Shown: positions 13,021-17,472 of the stretch, piece after piece
Layout of the letters: each line of letters starts with the position of its first letter
How positions within the stretch are numbered: the first letter of the stretch is position 1
NCBI GenBank assembly: GCA_027457225.1
Contig: DAIDTL010000007.1
Span: 1 to 17,472, forward strand
Reading direction: 5' to 3'
Source of the DNA: Ferrovaceae bacterium
GTDB taxonomy: Bacteria > Pseudomonadota > Gammaproteobacteria > Burkholderiales > Ferrovaceae
Length of the DNA stretch: 17,472 nucleotides
Notes under the pieces: model-generated
What the model saw: only the letters and a program-made list of their open reading frames with translations
Told to the model about the DNA's origin: nothing
Database searches by the model: none
Made by a program: the position numbers and the translations under genes

Positions 13021-15615
13021 ATGAAATCCGCCGAAATTCGCGACAGGTTCCTGCAGTACTTTGCCCGCCATGGGCACACCATCGTGCCCTCCAGTTCGCT
13101 GGTGCCTGCCAACGACCCCACCTTGCTGTTCACCAATTCCGGCATGGTGCAGTTCAAGGAGGTGTTTCTGGGTCAGGACAAACGTCCCTACACCCGGGCC
13201 ACCAGCAGCCAGCGCAGTGTGCGTGCCGGCGGCAAGCACAATGACCTTGAAAACGTGGGTTACACCGCGCGCCACCACACCTTTTTTGAAATGCTGGGCA
13301 ATTTCAGTTTCGGCGATTATTTCAAACGCGAGGCCATTCATTTTGCCTGGCAGTTCCTCACCGAAGAGCTGGGCTTGTCTGCGGACAGGCTGTGGATTAC
13401 GGTGTATCACGATGACCATGAGGCGGCCGATGTCTGGCTCAAGGAAATCGGCATCGCGCCGGAGCGATTCACCCGCATCAGCACCGCAGACAATTTCTGG
13501 CAGATGGGCGACACCGGCCCTTGCGGTCCGTGCAGTGAAATATTTTACGATCACGGTCCTGAGGTGGCCGGTGGCCCGCCAGGGACGGCGCAGGCGGACG
13601 GCGATCGCTACATCGAGATCTGGAATCTGGTGTTCATGCAGTTCAACCGCGACGCGTCGGGAAAGCTGCATCCCCTGCCCAAACCCTCGGTGGATACGGG
13701 CATGGGACTGGAGCGCATCTCGGCAATTCTGCAGCATGTGCACAGCAATTACGACATCGACCTGTTTCAGGCATTGATCGCAGCCGCAGCGCGCTACACC
13801 GACACGCAGGACCTCTCCAGCAATTCCCTGAAGGTCATTGCAGATCACATCCGGGCCTGCGCCTTCCTGATCGTGGATGGCGTCATTCCCGGCAACGAGG
13901 GGCGGGGCTATGTTCTGCGCCGGATCATTCGGCGCGCCATCCGCCACGGCTACAAGCTGGGCCAGAACCAGCCCTTCTTCCATAAACTGGTGGCGGATCT
14001 CGCGGGGGTGATGGGTGAGGCTTACCCGGAACTGGTGGCCGCACGGCAATCCGTGACGGGGGTGTTGCTCCAGGAAGAAGAGCGGTTTGCCGAAACCCTT
14101 GAAAACGGCATGGCCATACTGGAAGCCGCGTTGCACCAGGAAGACCGCATGCTGGATGGTGAAACCGTGTTCCGTTTGTACGACACCTACGGCTTTCCCA
14201 TGGACCTGACCGCAGACATCGCGCGCGAATGCGGCGTGGCGGTGGATCTTGCGGGGTTTGAACATGCCATGGAACAGCAACGGGAAAGGGCTCGTGCCGC
14301 TTCCAAATTTTCAGCGCAGGGGTCTGTGGAATATCGCGGCGAAGCCACCGAGTTTCTGGGCTATGACACGCTCCATCACAAGGGCCGGGTGGTGGCCCTG
14401 TATCAGGAGGGCGTTGCTGTCCCCACGCTGGAAGCAGGACAGTCCGGGGTGGTGGTGCTGGACCGTACCCCGTTTTATGCCGAGTCGGGCGGGCAGGTGG
14501 GTGATCGTGGCGAACTGGCCACTTCCCATGGCACCTTTGCCGTGGGTGATACCCAAAAAATCCAGGCCGGTGTGTTCGGCCATCTGGGCCAGGTGCTGAC
14601 CGGTCGCATCAACGTGGGCGATGCGACGGAGGCCCGCGTGGATCCGGTGGCACGTCAGCGCGCAGCCTGGAATCATTCGGCCACCCATTTGCTGCATGCG
14701 GCATTAAGGCGCGTGCTGGGAACGCATGTGGTCCAGAAGGGCTCGTTGGTGGACCCTTTCAAGACCCGCTTCGATTTCTCGCACGACAAACCGGTGACGG
14801 AAGTGCAACTGCGCGCGATCGAAGCGCTCGTCAATCAGGAAATTCGTCGCAACCATCCGGTGGAAGTGCGCATCATGAAATACGACGATGCGGTCAAAAA
14901 GGGTGCCATGGCCCTCTTTGGCGAAAAGTATGAAGACGAGGTCCGGGTGGTGGGCATGGGTGATTTTTCCACGGAGCTGTGTGGCGGAACCCACGTTCAC
15001 CGTTCAGGCGATATCGGCTTGTTTCGCATTGTCGGAGAATCGGGTGTGGCTTCCGGAGTGCGGCGCATCGAAGCCGTGACAGGAGAGGGGGCCCTGGAGA
15101 TGACCCATCGCGAACAGGATCAACTGGCTGAAATTGCGCAGCGTCTCAAAGCGCAACCCCAGGAAATCCTCGGCAAGCTTTCTCATATTCTGGACAACGT
15201 GCGCACCCTGGACCGCGAGCTGGATCGCCTCAAATCCAGAATGCCCGTGAGCGACAGCGCCGACCTCGTTCGCCAGGCCATTCAAATCAACCAGGAGGTG
15301 CAGCTGCTGTCGGTGCGCTTGCCCGGCGCCGATGCCAAAACCCTGCGCGAAACGCTGGATGCCCTGAAAGGGCGGCTCCCCTCTGCCGTCATCGTGCTGG
15401 GCGCCGACAGCGAAGGCAAGGTCAGTTTGATCGCGGGCGTGACGCCCAATCTTACGGCACGCATCAAGGCGGGCGAACTGGTCAACCATGTGGCGCAGCA
15501 GGTGGGAGGGAAAGGGGGCGGTCGTCCGGATATGGCGCAGGCCGGCGGCACAGACCCCGGCCGTTTGCCGCAGGCGCTGGCTTCAGTCGCCGCCTGGGTG
15601 ACTGAACGGCTGTAA
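13021..15615 (+). CDS. alaS: Alanyl-tRNA synthetase
   Basis: AlaS charges tRNA-Ala and clears Ser- and Gly-tRNA-Ala by editing. The 864-residue protein (E. coli 876) is complete: an N-terminal class II catalytic core with FTNSGMVQFKEVFLG, RSVRAGGKHNDLENVG, HHTFFEMLGNFSFGDYFK and GDTGPCGPCSEI, then the tRNA-recognition region, the editing domain with zinc site HSATH (residues 552-556) and CGGTH (Cys654, His658), and the C-Ala domain with GGRPDMAQAGG near the end. The start follows a clear GAGGA ribosome binding site. recA-recX-alaS is a classical proteobacterial order. The stop lies two bases from the end of the convergent ydcH-like gene, with no obvious terminator between them. Confidence 0.98.
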   Translation: MKSAEIRDRFLQYFARHGHTIVPSSSLVPANDPTLLFTNSGMVQFKEVFLGQDKRPYTRATSSQRSVRAGGKHNDLENVGYTARHHTFFEMLGNFSFGDYFKREAIHFAWQFLTEELGLSADRLWITVYHDDHEAADVWLKEIGIAPERFTRISTADNFWQMGDTGPCGPCSEIFYDHGPEVAGGPPGTAQADGDRYIEIWNLVFMQFNRDASGKLHPLPKPSVDTGMGLERISAILQHVHSNYDIDLFQALIAAAARYTDTQDLSSNSLKVIADHIRACAFLIVDGVIPGNEGRGYVLRRIIRRAIRHGYKLGQNQPFFHKLVADLAGVMGEAYPELVAARQSVTGVLLQEEERFAETLENGMAILEAALHQEDRMLDGETVFRLYDTYGFPMDLTADIARECGVAVDLAGFEHAMEQQRERARAASKFSAQGSVEYRGEATEFLGYDTLHHKGRVVALYQEGVAVPTLEAGQSGVVVLDRTPFYAESGGQVGDRGELATSHGTFAVGDTQKIQAGVFGHLGQVLTGRINVGDATEARVDPVARQRAAWNHSATHLLHAALRRVLGTHVVQKGSLVDPFKTRFDFSHDKPVTEVQLRAIEALVNQEIRRNHPVEVRIMKYDDAVKKGAMALFGEKYEDEVRVVGMGDFSTELCGGTHVHRSGDIGLFRIVGESGVASGVRRIEAVTGEGALEMTHREQDQLAEIAQRLKAQPQEILGKLSHILDNVRTLDRELDRLKSRMPVSDSADLVRQAIQINQEVQLLSVRLPGADAKTLRETLDALKGRLPSAVIVLGADSEGKVSLIAGVTPNLTARIKAGELVNHVAQQVGGKGGGRPDMAQAGGTDPGRLPQALASVAAWVTERL

Positions 15616-15617
15616 AT

Positions 15618-15815
15618 TCAGGCGGAGATGTCGGGCACCAGGCTGGCTTCGAGGGCAGTGATCTGATCCTTCAACTGAAGTTTGCGTTTTTTGAGGCGTT
15701 GCAATTCAATCTGGTCAGGTTGCGCATCCCGGGTCTTGCTGAGAATTTTTTCATCCAGGACCCGGTGTTCGTTTTGCAGACGGGCAATGCGGTCTCGAAC
15801 AGATGGTGCTTCCAT
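15618..15815 (-). CDS. Small DUF465/YdcH-family protein
   Basis: This is a 65-residue, highly charged, helical protein with a coiled-coil pattern. Its core RLKKRKLQLKDQITALE matches the DUF465 (YdcH) family pattern xxLKKxKLxLKDxI. The family is widespread and short in proteobacteria; its molecular role is not settled, and I assign none. The ATG has an excellent GGAGGA site seven bases upstream, so it is probably well translated. It is 23 bases after panC and likely the last gene of the folK-kinase-panC operon. Confidence 0.85.
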   Translation of the reverse strand: MEAPSVRDRIARLQNEHRVLDEKILSKTRDAQPDQIELQRLKKRKLQLKDQITALEASLVPDISA

Positions 15816-15838
15816 GGCTTTCCTCCCGCGGTTGGACT

Positions 15839-16672
15839 TCAGGACAGATCCACTTCCAGGTTATCGATCAAACGGGTTGTTCCCAGTCGTGCTGCTGCAA
15901 CCACCACCAGCGCGCGCGCGTGCGCATCGGGTTCCAGCAGGTCGGACTGGCGCCGGATGGCGATGTAATCGGTTTGCCAGCCGCGCGCATCCAGGGCGTT
16001 GACGGCTTCTGACTCCAGTGCCGCAAAATCCCGCTGACCCCTTTGCAACGCCTGGCGAATCTGGCTGATGTGATGGTACAGGGCAATAGCCTCGACGCGT
16101 TCCATGTGGTTGAGATACCTGTTGCGTGAACTGAGTGCCAGGCCATCCGGCGCACGGACCGTTTCCGCCGGAATGATTTCAATGGGCATGGCCAGTTGTT
16201 TCACCATTTCACGCAACACCAGATATTGCTGGTAATCTTTTTTGCCAAAAATAGCGATCTGGGGTTGCACCATGTTGAACAACTTCAGTACGACGGTGGC
16301 CACTCCCCGAAAATGTCCTGGCCGGAAGGCCCCCTCCAGAATATTCTGGATGCTGGAGGGGTCTACCGTATATTCCTGGGGTTCAGGATAGACCTCCTCT
16401 TCGTCCGGAGCAAATACCACATTACAGCCCGCCTGGGCCAGGCGTGCACAGTCGGCCGCCAGCGTGCGCGGGTAACGCGCAAAATCCTCGCCGGGGCCAA
16501 ACTGCAGGCGATTGACAAAGATGCTGGCCACCAGGCAAGCCGCACGCGGTTTGGCCAGCTGGATCAGGTTGATGTGCCCATCATGCAGATTCCCCATGGT
16601 GGGAACCAGGGCCACCTGGCGCTCGTCATACAACCGTGCGCGCAATTCGGTCACGGAGTGAATCACGTCCAT
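15839..16672 (-). CDS. panC: PanC, pantothenate synthetase
   Basis: PanC joins pantoate and beta-alanine with ATP to make pantothenate, the coenzyme A precursor. The 277-residue protein has the HIGH-like nucleotide motif PTMGNLHDGH (residues 24-33), FVNRLQFGPGEDFARYPR, EGAFRPGHFRGVATVVLKLFN, FGKKDYQQYLVLREM and SSRNRYL, so all main active-site segments are present. FVNR instead of the more widespread FVNP is, as far as I recall, common in betaproteobacteria. GGAG lies seven bases before the ATG. The gene is 47 bases after the deoxynucleoside kinase; panB, a frequent neighbour, is not in the window. Confidence 0.97.
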   Translation of the reverse strand: MDVIHSVTELRARLYDERQVALVPTMGNLHDGHINLIQLAKPRAACLVASIFVNRLQFGPGEDFARYPRTLAADCARLAQAGCNVVFAPDEEEVYPEPQEYTVDPSSIQNILEGAFRPGHFRGVATVVLKLFNMVQPQIAIFGKKDYQQYLVLREMVKQLAMPIEIIPAETVRAPDGLALSSRNRYLNHMERVEAIALYHHISQIRQALQRGQRDFAALESEAVNALDARGWQTDYIAIRRQSDLLEPDAHARALVVVAAARLGTTRLIDNLEVDLS

Positions 16673-16719
16673 GGGTGCTCCAAAAATTCAAAGTCGGCGA
16701 AAGCTGAATTGTCGCATGC

Positions 16720-17361
16720 CTAGCCGCGATTGAAGAACTCCCTGCGGCTGCGCAAATTGCCGATGCGCTCCACCAGCAGGTCAAAGTCCTTGGGCTGGTC
16801 TACAAAGTTCAGGTTTTCGCTGTTGATGATCAGTAGCGGCGACGCATCGTAGCTGTGGAAATAGGCTGCGTACGCATCTGCCACGTCGCGCAGATAGCGT
16901 TCGGATATCGGGCGCTCCACGTCCCAGCCCCGGCGCCGCACGCGTTCGATCAGGATGTCAGCCGGAGCCTGCAGGTAAATGACCAGGTCCGGGGAGGCGG
17001 TGCGCGGTTGCAGAAAATGGTACATGCGTTGGTACAGATCGAATTCGTCGTCGGCCAGATTCATGCGCGCAAACAAAACGTCCTTGTCCAGCAGGAAGTC
17101 CGCGACGGTCGGGCTGTCGAACAGATCGCGTTGCTTGAGCTCGCCCGCCTGCAGCGCGCGCTGGAAAAGAAAGAACATCTGGGCCGCGAAGGCATAGCGC
17201 TCCCGATTGCGATAAAACCGTTCCAGAAAGGGATTGGACTGGGCATCCTCCAGCATCAGGCGCGCTTCCAGACGGGAGGCCAGGAGGCGCGCCAGGCTGG
17301 TCTTGCCCACAGCGATGGGGCCTTCCACCACGATGTAGCGATATTTTTCGGAAATGTTCAT
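16720..17361 (-). CDS. Deoxynucleoside kinase (deoxyadenosine/deoxyguanosine kinase family)
   Basis: This kinase salvages deoxynucleosides by phosphorylating them at the 5' position. The 213-residue protein has a P-loop GPIAVGKT at residues 14-21, followed by family segments NPFLERFYRNRERYAFAAQMFFLFQR, DFLLDKDVLFARMNL, the LID-like RVRRRGWDVERPI and the C-terminal PLLIINSENLNFVD. These fit the bacterial dNK family (PF01712). Which base it prefers cannot be read here. It starts six bases after the folK stop. folK followed by this kinase is a common betaproteobacterial pair, usually near pan genes, which fits panC being next. Confidence 0.92.
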   Translation of the reverse strand: MNISEKYRYIVVEGPIAVGKTSLARLLASRLEARLMLEDAQSNPFLERFYRNRERYAFAAQMFFLFQRALQAGELKQRDLFDSPTVADFLLDKDVLFARMNLADDEFDLYQRMYHFLQPRTASPDLVIYLQAPADILIERVRRRGWDVERPISERYLRDVADAYAAYFHSYDASPLLIINSENLNFVDQPKDFDLLVERIGNLRSRREFFNRG

Positions 17362-17367
17362 GAGCGG

Positions 17368-17472
17368 CTAGGCCTCCTCAAGCGGCGTGACCCGCTGGTC
17401 CGCGCATTGGCTTAACAAGGCGGAAAGAGAGCCCTGTCCGGGGATGTCGAGATCAGGTGCCAGCTCCTGGAG
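17368..17472 (-). CDS. folK: FolK, hydroxymethyldihydropteridine pyrophosphokinase, 3' end only
   Basis: Only the last 34 codons are in the window; the rest lies beyond the right edge. The frame reads LQELAPDLDIPGQGSL and then a short tail to a TAG at 17368-17370. The ELAPDLDIPG segment is the conserved C-terminal strand of FolK (EIAPDLVFPDG in E. coli). FolK transfers pyrophosphate from ATP to 6-hydroxymethyl-dihydropterin in folate synthesis. The identification rests on this short motif, on the correct spacing to the next gene and on the usual folK-kinase gene order. Confidence 0.75.
   Translation of the reverse strand, partial: LQELAPDLDIPGQGSLSALLSQCADQRVTPLEEA

Noticed and set aside
15669..15696. 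Terminator for alaS (CTTC-AACT-GAAG followed by a T-run)
   Set aside because: The stem is only four base pairs, the T-run is interrupted and lies inside the ydcH-like coding sequence, so it is not convincing.
1..17472. A novel defence, mobile or biosynthetic system
   Set aside because: Every large frame is a recognised housekeeping gene in a familiar order; no transposase, integrase, repeat array, toxin-antitoxin pair or unexplained gap over 300 bases was seen.

Overview
The window looks like ordinary housekeeping chromosome from a betaproteobacterium, perhaps near the Nitrosomonadales. This rests on a uniform G+C-rich composition by eye, on protein features (an EFDD-type RelA, a RibBX-type RibB fusion, a PanC with FVNRLQF), and on the gene order nrdR-ribD-ribE-ribB-ribH-nusB-thiL-pgpA-pncC-recA-recX-alaS. 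The genus is not resolved. I see no mobile element, CRISPR array, tRNA, rRNA or island-like segment. Almost every base is inside or next to a recognisable conserved gene.

Layout. Bases 1-1905 (+) hold the 3' part of relA, the stringent-response (p)ppGpp synthetase, cut by the left edge. It converges with a compact minus-strand cluster at 1910-3670: darP (ribosome biogenesis), mogA (molybdenum cofactor) and an alpha/beta-hydrolase carboxylesterase. A short divergent promoter region separates darP from pmbA (3703-5061, +), which starts a long plus-strand run: nrdR and ribD (overlapping), ribE; then, after an 89-base gap with a likely promoter, ribB (RibBX), ribH, nusB, thiL, pgpA and pncC, mostly joined by 4-20 base overlaps. 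This run holds most of flavin biosynthesis plus a transcription antiterminator, thiamine-phosphate kinase, a phospholipid phosphatase and an NMN amidase. recA follows under its own promoter with a well-formed LexA box over the -10, then its modulator recX and alaS. alaS converges with a minus-strand operon that enters from the right edge: folK (3' end only), a deoxynucleoside kinase, panC and a small DUF465/YdcH-like protein.

Main points. The C-terminal half of the RibB protein is a GTP cyclohydrolase II relic without its three zinc cysteines, so a separate ribA is predicted elsewhere. The recA promoter is unusually compact: its -35 is the last codon plus stop of pncC and its -10 lies inside the LexA operator. 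RecA carries unusual residues at several normally constant positions. A strong GC hairpin lies just inside recX. panB is absent between the deoxynucleoside kinase and panC. No previously undescribed multi-gene system was found; these points are local variations on known themes.
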